Program-made: the position numbers and the translations under genes
In this document: positions 34,376 to 43,146 of the stretch, piece after piece
Layout: each line of letters starts with the position of its first letter
Numbering within the stretch: position 1 is the first letter of the stretch
The notes under the pieces: generated by a model
The model's database searches: none
The model's input: only the letters and a program-made list of their open reading frames with translations
Told to the model about the DNA's origin: nothing
Assembly (NCBI GenBank): GCA_910583775.1
Contig: CAJTYD010000006.1
Span: forward strand, 1 to 59,019
Direction of reading: 5' to 3'
Origin: an uncultured Muribaculaceae bacterium
Lineage (GTDB): Bacteria; Bacteroidota; Bacteroidia; Bacteroidales; Muribaculaceae
Length of the DNA stretch: 59,019 nucleotides

Positions 34376-37102
34376 CTAAAGACTTGCCAGAATCGATTCG
34401 AGCATCTGCGCGTCAACCAGAACGTCCCTTGGCTTACCGCCCTGCGATGGCCCGACTATTCCCTTGGCCTCAAGCTGGTCCATGATCTTGCCTGCCCTGT
34501 TGTATCCGATGGAATAAACCCTCTGCAAAGAAGAGGTAGAGGCGACGTTCGAACTGACCACTCTTCGCGCCACTTCCTCAAACAATGGGTCAAGCTGGGT
34601 CACATGCATCGAGCCTGCTTCCTCTCCGTCAGCTGCCGGCAATTTGGGTTCCGGCAGTAAATAGGGTCCGGGCTGATAGGGCTGGCGTGATATATAATCA
34701 TTGATGTTCTCGACTTCCGGAGTGTCGATAAAGGCACACTGCACTCTTATCATCTCAGAGTTGTTGAATATAAGCATGTCTCCCCTTCCGATAAGCTGCT
34801 GGGCGCCTGTCGTATCAAGAATGGTCTTTGAATCGACTCCCGACGACACCTTGAAAGAGATTCGGGTCGGGAAATTGTTCTTTATAAGACCTGTTATGAC
34901 ATCCGTAGAGGGACGCTGGGTGGCAAGAATGACATGGATGCCCACGGCACGGGCCTTCTGGGCAAGACGTGCGATCGGCATCTCCACATTCTTCTTGAGC
35001 TGCATGATCAAATCGGCAAACTCATCGACCACAACCACTATATAAGGCAGGAACCTGTGTCCCTCTTCCGGATTGAGCTTGTTTTCCTTGATTTTCTCGA
35101 TATACTCCTCTATCTTCCTTACTCCCGCAAGTTTAAGCAAAGTATATCTATTCTCCATCTCAATCACAAGAGAATTCAATGTTGCCTCCACTTTCTGCAT
35201 GTCGGTGATAACAGGTTCGTCGGAATCAGCATCCTCGGGGATTACAGCCATATACTGATTCTTCAACTTATTATAATGGCTGAACTCAACCTGTTTGGGA
35301 TCGATCATGACAAACTTAAGCTGAGAAGGTGTCTTGCTGTATAGCAGGGAGGTGATTATCGCATTAAGGCCGACAGACTTTCCCTGTCCTGTGGCACCGG
35401 CCACAAGAAGATGAGGCATTTTAGTAAGGTCGGCCACATAGACCTCGTTTGAAATAGTAGAGCCGAGAGCTATCGGAAGCTGATATTTGCTTTCCTGGAA
35501 TTTCTTGGATCTCAGAACATTCTGCATCGAGACGGTCTGGGGATCTTTATTGGCGACTTCTATGCCTACTGTTCCTTTCCCCGGGATAGGAGCGATTATT
35601 CTCACTCCGATCGCCGAAAGGCTAAGTGCTATATCATCAACGAGACTCCTTATCTTGGAGATCTTGACTCCGTTATCGGGAACGATTTCATAGAGTGTCA
35701 CGGTCGGGCCGACTGTCGCCTCTATATTGGTGATGGGAATTCCGAAGTTTAGAAGGGTCTTCTTGATTTTCTCTTCATTGTCCAGCTGCTCGTCGGCATC
35801 CACACTTATCTTAGACACTCCCGGCCGCATCAGGTCGAAAGGAGGAAACTTGTATTTATGGTCAGCCTCGAAATCGAGCATAGACTTGTAGTGTCTTTTC
35901 CCATCCTGATCTATCTGGTTTACATTCACCACCATGGCGGATGAAGCATTCTCATCTGTTTTCTCTTCTTCTTTTCCGGAATCTTCTTTTCCGGAATCTA
36001 CTTCGGAAGAATTTTCATTTTCCAAAGTTGCATCCCCGTCGCCGGAGGGATCTTCGGAAACTGTTGTATCTGCGGATACGACGGTATTGTCCTCCCCGTC
36101 ATTTCTTCGCTGAAGAAGGTCTTCTTTATCCGCATTAACCAAGTCCTCCCCCTCATCCTCAATATTATACAAGGAATCTTCTTCTCCGAAAGTAAGAGTC
36201 TCATCGTGATTGTCTTCAAGAATCTGAACAGGATCAAGCGAAACCGACTCTCCTGCCTTGATGTCGTCGATATGCTCCTCCTTCTGCATTCTCATCAATT
36301 CCTGTTCACGCGCTAATCGTGCGGCTTTTTCTTCAGCGGCAATCCTGCGTTTCTCGTCATGTTTCCTCTTGACCCTTATTATCCAGTTCACCAGATCCCT
36401 GAGACAAATCACCACAAAGACCGTAACCATAAAGACGCAGAGGAGTGCCGCTCCGGTCCAGCCAACGAAATTGATTATAAACTCGTTAACATATCTTCCA
36501 TGATATCCTCCCCAGTTCACGGTGGAGTCAAAAGCGATCGTTGAGAGGCCGACAATAAGGGAAACGGTTATAAGGGCTACAAAACATTTGATGGTGAAAT
36601 CCACGCTCTTGAAACGAGGCTTTCCGGCAAGCATTTTAAGACACATTGCCCCGAGCCAGATAATAATCACGAAAGAGCCGAGACCGAAACATTCATTGAT
36701 AAGGAATTCCGCAAGACGAGCACCCCCTTCCCCACCGGCGTTGGCGACTCTGCCGGATGTTCCGACCGCCGTATTGTTGATCACTGACTGATCTTTGATA
36801 CACGTCGAAAAATAAGATAGGAAGGAGACAAGAAAATATAATGCGAGGCATCCCAAAAGGATACCTAAGACAATTCGCATCGAAGTAGAGGTAAAAAAAG
36901 ACTTAAGTCTCACGAAATAAGATTCTTTTTTCACCGGCTTATCTTCTTTTGCGGATGTGGATGCCGTGATTTTCTGTTTTCCCCTGCCCCTTTTCCTATT
37001 GCCGGTCCGGGGCTCCTCTTCTTTTGGATTCTTCGATGGATTGATAACCGGAATGGCTTCGTTTTCAGGAATTTCAGGGGTATAATTATCGTAGTTGTCC
37101 AT
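34376..37102 (-). CDS. ftsK: DNA translocase FtsK/SpoIIIE
   Basis: Septum-located motor that pumps chromosomal DNA during division, 908 aa. Transmembrane segments lie in the first 240 residues. A charged acidic linker (about 250-400) precedes the alpha-beta motor with Walker A GATGQGKSVGL near residue 570 and Walker B VVVDEFADL. The C-terminal gamma winged helix (about 840-905) contains SSLQRVYSIGYNRAGKIMDQLE. A TAATTTTG box at 37122-37129 (minus) is 19 bp upstream. Confidence 0.96.
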   Translation of the reverse strand: MDNYDNYTPEIPENEAIPVINPSKNPKEEEPRTGNRKRGRGKQKITASTSAKEDKPVKKESYFVRLKSFFTSTSMRIVLGILLGCLALYFLVSFLSYFSTCIKDQSVINNTAVGTSGRVANAGGEGGARLAEFLINECFGLGSFVIIIWLGAMCLKMLAGKPRFKSVDFTIKCFVALITVSLIVGLSTIAFDSTVNWGGYHGRYVNEFIINFVGWTGAALLCVFMVTVFVVICLRDLVNWIIRVKRKHDEKRRIAAEEKAARLAREQELMRMQKEEHIDDIKAGESVSLDPVQILEDNHDETLTFGEEDSLYNIEDEGEDLVNADKEDLLQRRNDGEDNTVVSADTTVSEDPSGDGDATLENENSSEVDSGKEDSGKEEEKTDENASSAMVVNVNQIDQDGKRHYKSMLDFEADHKYKFPPFDLMRPGVSKISVDADEQLDNEEKIKKTLLNFGIPITNIEATVGPTVTLYEIVPDNGVKISKIRSLVDDIALSLSAIGVRIIAPIPGKGTVGIEVANKDPQTVSMQNVLRSKKFQESKYQLPIALGSTISNEVYVADLTKMPHLLVAGATGQGKSVGLNAIITSLLYSKTPSQLKFVMIDPKQVEFSHYNKLKNQYMAVIPEDADSDEPVITDMQKVEATLNSLVIEMENRYTLLKLAGVRKIEEYIEKIKENKLNPEEGHRFLPYIVVVVDEFADLIMQLKKNVEMPIARLAQKARAVGIHVILATQRPSTDVITGLIKNNFPTRISFKVSSGVDSKTILDTTGAQQLIGRGDMLIFNNSEMIRVQCAFIDTPEVENINDYISRQPYQPGPYLLPEPKLPAADGEEAGSMHVTQLDPLFEEVARRVVSSNVASTSSLQRVYSIGYNRAGKIMDQLEAKGIVGPSQGGKPRDVLVDAQMLESILASL

Positions 37103-37121
37103 TAATATGCAATTTAAAACA

Positions 37122-37129
37122 CAAAATTA
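37122..37129 (-). promoter_or_regulatory. Candidate -7 box of the ftsK-lolA operon
   Basis: TAATTTTG on the minus strand, 19 bp before the ftsK ATG; the -33 box is not clear. Confidence 0.45.
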
Positions 37130-37229
37130 ATGAATTTTACTCAAAAACCGATGAAGTCGTTTAAACTAATTTTATACCGAACTTTATTATGGCGCATTCC
37201 TTCCGAAAGGCCATAATAATACGTACATT

Positions 37230-38168
37230 TCAAATCTTAACTTCTTTTATTTCAGCAGGAATCGTATCCGCCATCGGGATTGTGTCTTTGGGAACAGACA
37301 CGCTGTCGGTCTTCAAATCCTTGTCAATCTTCAATGTATCAGCTTTCAACTCCATCTTCTCCTTATCCGACAAAGGTCTTTTCTGATTCCTGACAGAAGG
37401 GATCCAGATGGTTTCGGAACCTTCTTCCAGATTGACTTTCATATCTTTTTTCCCCGGAACGATAATTACCGGCATCCCGGGCTCGACAAGTTCGGCGAGT
37501 TCAAGTATATTTTCATTCTTTATGCGGATGCATCCATGACTCGACCGTCCTCCGATCGACCAGGGCGCACTCGTTCCATGTATTCCGATCTGCGATGTGA
37601 CGGGAATCCTTATGCGGATGAATTTGGGGCCGAACTGCCCCTTCTTGGGCGACGTATACCCATCATCGTCTGTGAAAAGCCAGTCTTCACTGTCATAGAC
37701 TCCCTCAACAGAAAAGAATCCCTCGGGAGTACGCGAATCCGCCTTTTTATGTTTGTCGCCGTAATTCTTTGCACATGCCATCCCATACGATTTCTGCCTC
37801 ACACCATACCTGTCATAAAGACTGACCCTCATCTTTCCTTTATCTACTATAATGAAGCCATTATACTGATTCTTCATCAAGGCTTCGGCATATTCCTCCG
37901 ATTCCTCGCGGATTGCCGGAATAATCCCCTCTTCGTAGGGATCACCGTCATTTGAATCATCATTTTCAATGGAATCCTGCTGGATCTCAATCGCGGAAGG
38001 CTGAAGCTGTGATGCCGTATCATTGATACTGTCGGCAGTTTGTACGGCGATCTGATCTTCCGTCGAGACATGAGATCTCCCCTGCCGGCATCCGGAAAGA
38101 CTGAACCAGAACAATACCGACAATACGGATATAAGTCCCGCGAATTTTTTTTTGTATGGAGATCCCAT
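37230..38168 (-). CDS. L,D-transpeptidase (YkuD domain) lipoprotein
   Basis: A 312-aa probable lipoprotein: hydrophobic segment with lipobox LSGC (Cys about residue 27). A 60-residue Ser/Asp/Glu-rich linker leads to a YkuD domain with HGTSAPWSIGG and the catalytic motif SSHGCIRI (Cys near residue 216). The C-terminal tail is low-complexity and Lys/Asp-rich. Enzymes of this type form 3-3 peptidoglycan cross-links or attach proteins to the wall; others only cleave. Its promoter must lie near or inside the repeat element that starts 18 bp upstream. Confidence 0.88.
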   Translation of the reverse strand: MGSPYKKKFAGLISVLSVLFWFSLSGCRQGRSHVSTEDQIAVQTADSINDTASQLQPSAIEIQQDSIENDDSNDGDPYEEGIIPAIREESEEYAEALMKNQYNGFIIVDKGKMRVSLYDRYGVRQKSYGMACAKNYGDKHKKADSRTPEGFFSVEGVYDSEDWLFTDDDGYTSPKKGQFGPKFIRIRIPVTSQIGIHGTSAPWSIGGRSSHGCIRIKNENILELAELVEPGMPVIIVPGKKDMKVNLEEGSETIWIPSVRNQKRPLSDKEKMELKADTLKIDKDLKTDSVSVPKDTIPMADTIPAEIKEVKI

Positions 38169-38185
38169 ATCGTTTAAGATATTTA

Positions 38186-38367
38186 GAAACTGTTTAAATT
38201 TCTTTCGAAAAATTTATTATAGGATTTCTTTCAAGGCTTTTAAGAATCTTTTTGGCTGTTTCCGCCAAGTTTCGGCAGTCGAAACCGAAAGGTTTCTCCT
38301 TTCTCAACTTGCGAAAACATCTCAAAAATCTTCTCAAAATCCTTTGAAAATAAATTTAAACAGTTTC
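38186..38367. mobile_element. MITE-like element, copy A
   Basis: A 182-bp non-coding element flanked by TTA direct repeats (38183-38185, 38368-38370). Terminal inverted repeats GAAACTGTTTAAATTT are at both ends. A central hairpin GTTTCG-GCAGT-CGAAAC is at 38269-38285. The core is homologous, in inverted orientation, to copies B (42948-43140) and D (50435-50894). It lies between the L,D-transpeptidase and TetR genes. No ORF of its own. Confidence 0.8.
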
Positions 38368-38444
38368 TTAAAATTTATAATTTCTCTATTTATATTAACA
38401 ATCACAAATTTAGAAAGAATTTTTAATATTTCTATATACTCTTG

Positions 38445-38475
38445 TTGCCGGGAAGAATATTTTTTCATACTTTTG
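38445..38475 (+). promoter_or_regulatory. Promoter of the TetR-efflux operon
   Basis: TTG (38445-38447), exactly 20 bp, TACTTTTG (38468-38475). Transcription would start near 38482, at the edge of the tandem dyad repeats. Confidence 0.7.
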
Positions 38476-38479
38476 CATC

Positions 38480-38504
38480 AACAAACTTGTTAAACAAACT
38501 TGTT
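38480..38504. promoter_or_regulatory. Tandem dyad operator of the TetR regulator
   Basis: AACAAACTTGTT occurs twice (38480-38491 and 38493-38504), separated by one base. Each copy is a dyad with arms AACAA and TTGTT around a 2-bp centre, and the junction forms another dyad. The repeats cover the transcription start and end 9 bp before the TetR ATG. This is a strong candidate for autoregulation. Confidence 0.7.
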
Positions 38505-38513
38505 AATGCAATT

Positions 38514-39137
38514 ATGAAAACTGAGGATAACTCACAAAGTGTTGAACTAAGGATACTTGAGGCAGCAGAAAAGGAATTTTTCGAGAAAGGTTTCGACAGA
38601 GCCCGAACCACAAGCATCGCATCAACTGCCGGAGTGACGCACGCAATGCTGCATTATTATTTTCGAACTAAAGAGAATCTTTTTGAAAAAGTTTTGCTTG
38701 AAAAGCAAAATGCGATCAAAAAAATACTTCTTTCGGCCATAGAAAACAACGGCCTTCCCCTTCTTGAAAGGATGCGGGGGGCGGTAGGGAAACATTTTGA
38801 TCTTGTCTCTAAAGATCCAAATCTCGCCCGCTTCATCATAAATGAGATCTATACCAACAAAGAGAGGATGCAGATTTTTATCAGCGCGATAAAATCGGTA
38901 GTGTTCGATGCCATCGACAACCTGCAGAGGGAGATTGACTCAGAGGCTTCAAAAGGGAACTGCAAACAAGTTAACGCATTCTCGCTTCTTCTCGACATCA
39001 TTTCCCTCAATATTTTCCCCTTCGCTGCCGCACCGATGTTAGACGACATTTTCTGTGAATATATCGACACAGCCGATATGAGAAAGAAAAGACGTGAGGA
39101 CAACATAGAGACAATCCTTAATAAACTTAGGCCATGA
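38514..39137 (+). CDS. TetR/AcrR family regulator of the efflux operon
   Basis: A 207-aa repressor. The N-terminal helix-turn-helix shows the TetR pattern (RILEAAEKEFFEKGFDRART, then TSIASTAGVTHAMLHYYFRTK) at residues about 13-60; the C-terminal helical domain would bind an inducer. The ATG at 38514 is preferred over an upstream ATG at 38442, which lies inside the promoter. Its stop overlaps the TolC start by 4 bp. The gene order matches E. coli CecR (YbiH) in front of ybhGFSR, so it probably represses its own operon through the dyads at 38480-38504. Confidence 0.9.
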   Translation: MKTEDNSQSVELRILEAAEKEFFEKGFDRARTTSIASTAGVTHAMLHYYFRTKENLFEKVLLEKQNAIKKILLSAIENNGLPLLERMRGAVGKHFDLVSKDPNLARFIINEIYTNKERMQIFISAIKSVVFDAIDNLQREIDSEASKGNCKQVNAFSLLLDIISLNIFPFAAAPMLDDIFCEYIDTADMRKKRREDNIETILNKLRP

Positions 39138-40414
39138 GACATATCGTTTTTATAATAATGATATCTCTACTCTCCTCAGTATCCTACGCGGGAGTCACCC
39201 TCGACTACTGCCTCGAAAAAGGGAGAGAGAACTATCCTCTGATAAAGAAATATGCGTTATTGCGGAATACAGCCGATATCGACATCGCCCACATAAACAA
39301 ATCATGGCTCCCCCGCATAACTGTCAACGCGCAGGGAACGATTCAAAACGAGGTTCCGCAGTTTCCTGAAAAACTGCGGGATATTCTGACACAGATGGGA
39401 CAGAATTACAAAGGGATTTCCAAATTCCAATATAAAGCCGGAGTCGAGGTGAACCAGACCATCTGGGACGGTGGCGAATCAAAGGTTCAGCGCCGGGAGA
39501 CCGAAATGCGGACGCTTCGCCAGAATGCCGCGCTTGACGTTGAACTGTATCAGTTGAATGAACGGATCGAGAATCTCTTTTTCGCCCAGCTGCTCTTTTG
39601 CGAACAGTTGCGGCAGATGAACTCGACCATATCGCTGCTTGAGGCATACTTTGAGGAGATGGGCAAAATGCTGAAAGAGGGAGTGGCCATGCAATGTGAC
39701 GTCGACATGATGGAGGCTCAGATTCTGTCAATGCGCCAACAGATCTCAAGAGCCGCTTCCGCAAGAGAAGGCGTTGTGGAAATTCTCGGAATCTTTATCG
39801 GGGAAAATCTCGAAGGGAAGGAATTCGAGATGCCTGTTATGGAAATGCCTGATACAGAATCGAACAACCGCCCTGAATTAAATCTCTACTCAAGCAGGAT
39901 AAACGAGAATAAGGTGATGAAAGAGAGATTAAACAGTCTTCACATGCCTAAAATAGGATTTTTCGCCTCTGCATACTACGGCTATCCTGGTTTAGACTAT
40001 TTTCAAAGCATGCGGGAGAGAAAGCCAGGATTCAACATTCTCGCCGGAGTCAGGGTCTCATGGTCGATCACCCCTTTCTATGATAGGAAAAACCGGTTGA
40101 AGCTCATAGACATATCTAACGAAGACATTGAAAGCGAGCGAGAGACATTCCTCTTCAACAATCGGCTCCAGACCTCGGCCCAGATCAAAGAGATAGAGGG
40201 GCTGAGAAAGGTGATATCCGATGATGAGAGAATAGTCGAACTGAGGTCGTCGGTCAGAAAAGCCGCTGAATCACGGATGAAAAACGGAATCATCGACGCC
40301 ACGGAGCTCCTTTCGAAAATAACGGATGAGAACAATGCCAGACTGACAAAGAAATACAACGAAATTCTACTTCTCAAGAACATCTATAAACTTAAATACA
40401 TACTCAACAAATGA
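39134..40414 (+). CDS. TolC family outer-membrane efflux protein
   Basis: A 426-aa protein with a signal peptide (to about SSVSYAG, residue 19). Long amphipathic coiled-coil helices follow, with the repeated-half layout of TolC (for example NQTIWDGGESKVQRRETEMRT). It should form the outer-membrane channel of a tripartite exporter. Start and stop overlap TetR and the HlyD gene by ATGA, showing tight translational coupling. The E. coli ybh operon has no TolC gene of its own, so this operon is more self-contained. Confidence 0.9.
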   Translation: MRHIVFIIMISLLSSVSYAGVTLDYCLEKGRENYPLIKKYALLRNTADIDIAHINKSWLPRITVNAQGTIQNEVPQFPEKLRDILTQMGQNYKGISKFQYKAGVEVNQTIWDGGESKVQRRETEMRTLRQNAALDVELYQLNERIENLFFAQLLFCEQLRQMNSTISLLEAYFEEMGKMLKEGVAMQCDVDMMEAQILSMRQQISRAASAREGVVEILGIFIGENLEGKEFEMPVMEMPDTESNNRPELNLYSSRINENKVMKERLNSLHMPKIGFFASAYYGYPGLDYFQSMRERKPGFNILAGVRVSWSITPFYDRKNRLKLIDISNEDIESERETFLFNNRLQTSAQIKEIEGLRKVISDDERIVELRSSVRKAAESRMKNGIIDATELLSKITDENNARLTKKYNEILLLKNIYKLKYILNK

Positions 40415-41307
40415 GAAAATCGATAAATTATTCAATAATTGCCTTATCCGCTGCTATTCTTACGTCATGCGGCGGAAAAGCCACATACGACGCCACCGGA
40501 ATATTCGAAGCCACTACAGTAACGGTCTCGGCCGAGACTCCGGGAAAGATTCTCGAGCTTAACCTCGCGGAGGGAGACAGCATTCAGGCCGGCAAGGAAG
40601 TGGCCCTTGTCGATACGGTCCTTCTCTCCCTTCAAGGGAAACAGAGCAGAAGCCACAGGATATCGACCGAGGTATCCTCCCCCGACATCAGCGTCCAGCT
40701 CACGTCGCTGCGGGCTCAGATCGCACATCAGCAGAACGAGGTCGAAAGATTCGCCCGGCTGCTCGCCGACGGAGCGACGACTCAAAAACACTATGACGAC
40801 AACTTAGCTCAGCTTAGGGTGCTTCAGGGACAGCTTGAAGCCTTGAGATCAACACTTGGCAAAAACAAATCGTCGATCGCCGACAATGCAGAATCTTTAG
40901 GTTATCAAGGGGAAAACATTGCCGAACAGATTTCAAAATGCCATATTATCGCTCCGATCACCGGAACAGTGCTGACAAAATATGTAGAAGCCGGAGAATA
41001 TGCCGTTCCCGGCAAGCCCCTGTTCAGGATGGCTAATCTTAACGACATCTATCTCCGCTGTTATTTCACCGCCTCTCAACTGGCTAATATCAAAATCGGA
41101 CAGGAGGTGACTGTAATCGCCGACTTCGGTAAAGACGAGCAATATGAATATCCGGGGAAGATAAGATGGATTGCGGAAGAGAGCGAATTCACGCCGAAAT
41201 CCATCCAGACCGAGGATTCCAGAGCCAATCTTGTCTATGCCGTGAAAGTATCGGTAAAGAACGACGGCCGTCTTAAATTAGGTCAATATGGAGAAGTCCG
41301 TTTATGA
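40411..41307 (+). CDS. HlyD/YbhG-like membrane fusion lipoprotein
   Basis: Periplasmic adaptor of 298 aa. The lipobox LTSC puts the lipidated Cys at residue 20. A biotinyl-lipoyl-like beta segment (VSAETPGKILELNLAEGDSI) is followed by a helical hairpin (about residues 95-150). The second lipoyl half (IIAPITGTVLTKYVEAGEY) and a beta-barrel with LRCYFTASQLANIKIGQ come after. It should link the ABC transporter to TolC. It overlaps the first ATPase gene by 20 bp. Confidence 0.9.
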   Translation: MRKSINYSIIALSAAILTSCGGKATYDATGIFEATTVTVSAETPGKILELNLAEGDSIQAGKEVALVDTVLLSLQGKQSRSHRISTEVSSPDISVQLTSLRAQIAHQQNEVERFARLLADGATTQKHYDDNLAQLRVLQGQLEALRSTLGKNKSSIADNAESLGYQGENIAEQISKCHIIAPITGTVLTKYVEAGEYAVPGKPLFRMANLNDIYLRCYFTASQLANIKIGQEVTVIADFGKDEQYEYPGKIRWIAEESEFTPKSIQTEDSRANLVYAVKVSVKNDGRLKLGQYGEVRL

Positions 41308-42229
41308 CACCGCGATTCTGGTTTCGGAGTTAAGCAAAAGCTACGGCAAGATCCGAGCCCTCGACCGGGTGAGCCTCACTGTCGACCGCGGCGAGCTTTA
41401 CGGGCTTATCGGGCCTGACGGAGCGGGAAAGAGTACGCTGTATTCCATTCTGACTACGCTTCTGCCGCCCGACAGCGGGCATGCCTCGATATGCGGCAAA
41501 GAAATTTCAGCAGGAGCGAGACAGATCAGAGACATCGTCGGCTATATGCCGCAGCGTTTCTCTCTTTATCCCGATCTGTCGGTTGAGGAAAATCTGAATT
41601 TTTTTGCATCGATATTCAATATAGGCGTTAAAGAGAACTATGACCTCATAGCGCCCATATATTCGCAGCTTGCTCGTTTCAGCAAGCGACGTGCGGGTGC
41701 TTTGTCGGGAGGTATGAAACAGAAACTTGCCCTCTGCTGCGCGCTCATACATCGTCCGGAAGTGCTTTTGCTCGACGAACCTACCACCGGTGTTGACGCC
41801 GTCTCGCGAAGTGAGTTCTGGGAGATTCTGAAATCCATCCGTTCAGGAGGAATGACCATTCTTGTCTCGACATCATATATGGACGAGGCGCAGCTTTGCG
41901 ACCGTATCTCGCTTATTCATAACGGAAAGATTATGGAGACCGGAACTGTGGGAGAACTGGTGAAAAGAAACCGGGAGAATCTATACAACGTCAAGGCCGA
42001 CAATATGTTCCTGCTATTGGAAAGACTCAGAGAATATCCCGACATACTCGAATGCTATACTTTCGGAGCGACTCTTCACGCAGAAGTTACTTCCGGGTTC
42101 AACGCCTCCAAAGTCGCCGCGGATCTCGAAAGAGACGGACTTAAGGATGTCGAGATCTTTCCTGCTGAGACTGATATTGAAGACATATTCATAAAACTGA
42201 TGCGCCATGGGAAAAGACAATGCCATTGA
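41288..42229 (+). CDS. ABC transporter ATPase 1 (YbhF N-terminal-like)
   Basis: A 313-aa ABC ATPase. Walker A GPDGAGKST (residues 42-50) has Asp at the position usually Asn, Q-loop VGYMPQRFSLYPDLSV, a standard LSGGMKQKL signature and Walker B LLLDEPTTGVD. The C-terminal 90 residues form an extension typical of drug/lipid ABC-2 exporters. It corresponds to the first half of the fused E. coli YbhF. It overlaps ATPase 2 by 23 bp. Confidence 0.92.
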   Translation: MEKSVYDTAILVSELSKSYGKIRALDRVSLTVDRGELYGLIGPDGAGKSTLYSILTTLLPPDSGHASICGKEISAGARQIRDIVGYMPQRFSLYPDLSVEENLNFFASIFNIGVKENYDLIAPIYSQLARFSKRRAGALSGGMKQKLALCCALIHRPEVLLLDEPTTGVDAVSRSEFWEILKSIRSGGMTILVSTSYMDEAQLCDRISLIHNGKIMETGTVGELVKRNRENLYNVKADNMFLLLERLREYPDILECYTFGATLHAEVTSGFNASKVAADLERDGLKDVEIFPAETDIEDIFIKLMRHGKRQCH

Positions 42230-42947
42230 GATAAGGGGCCTCACAAAGAAATTCGGCGATTTCACGGCCGTCGACCATATCTCCTTCGATGTGGCTCAAG
42301 GAGAGATTTTCGGATTTCTTGGCGCCAACGGAGCCGGAAAGACTACTGCTATGCGTATGCTTTGCGGTATAAGCCGTCCTACCTCCGGAACCGGCACTGT
42401 AGCAGGATTCGACATAAATACTCAGGAAGAGAGGATAAAGAGGAATATTGGCTATATGAGCCAGAAGTTCTCTCTTTATGAAAAACTCACCGTCGATGAA
42501 AACATAAGGCTGTTTTCCACCATCTATGGAATGAGCCGAAAGGAGATAAAGGAAAAATCCGTATTTATCTATAAGGATCTTGAAATGGAGAATATGGTCA
42601 ATTCTCTCGTCAGGGATCTTCCTCTCGGATGGAAACAGAAACTCGCTTTTTCGGCGGCCACTATTCATTCTCCGGAAATAGTGTTTCTCGACGAGCCTAC
42701 CGGAGGAGTCGACCCTCTCACCCGGCGCAGCTTCTGGGAATTGATATATCGGGCATCTTCAAGAGGAATGACAGTGTTCGTAACCACCCATTATCTTGAC
42801 GAAGCCGAATACTGCAACAGGATTTCCATTATGGTCGATGGCAGGATAAAGGCTCTCGACACTCCCCAAAATCTTAAAAAGGAATTTGATTGCTCCACTA
42901 TCGACGAAGTTTTCCGCAAAGTGGCGCAAGACGCTAAACGAGAATAA
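42207..42947 (+). CDS. ABC transporter ATPase 2 (YbhF C-terminal-like, variant signature)
   Basis: A 246-aa ABC ATPase. Walker A GANGAGKTT (residues 39-47), Q-loop YMSQKFSLYEKLTV and Walker B IVFLDEPTGGVD are intact. The signature is LPLGWKQKL instead of LSGGQ, as in the second ATPase half of YbhF. The two ATPases therefore probably work as an asymmetric heterodimer. Its TAA stop (42945-42947) is the target duplication of the repeat inserted behind it. Confidence 0.92.
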   Translation: MGKDNAIEIRGLTKKFGDFTAVDHISFDVAQGEIFGFLGANGAGKTTAMRMLCGISRPTSGTGTVAGFDINTQEERIKRNIGYMSQKFSLYEKLTVDENIRLFSTIYGMSRKEIKEKSVFIYKDLEMENMVNSLVRDLPLGWKQKLAFSAATIHSPEIVFLDEPTGGVDPLTRRSFWELIYRASSRGMTVFVTTHYLDEAEYCNRISIMVDGRIKALDTPQNLKKEFDCSTIDEVFRKVAQDAKRE

Positions 42948-43140
42948 GAGTGTGTTTGGATTTAAATGAAATTAATACAGATAGAGATTTTAAGGGATTC
43001 AAGCAAGTTGAGAAAGGAGAAAACTATCGTTTTCGACTGCCGAAACTTGGCTTAAATCACCAAAAAGATCATCTGTAATGATTTCAAGATTTTCCATACA
43101 CTCTCTAAAAGTTAAAATCGGTTTAAATTCAAACACACTC
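42948..43140. mobile_element. MITE-like element, copy B, inside the efflux operon
   Basis: A 193-bp element with 19-bp ends GAGTGTGTTTGGATTTAAA (18 of 19 identical, inverted), flanked by TAA direct repeats (42945-42947, 43141-43143). The central hairpin TTTCG-ACTGC-CGAAA is at 43031-43045. Removing it with one TAA leaves ATPase 2 stop, 3 nt, permease start. Orientation is opposite to copy A. Confidence 0.85.
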
Positions 43141-43146
43141 TAAGAG

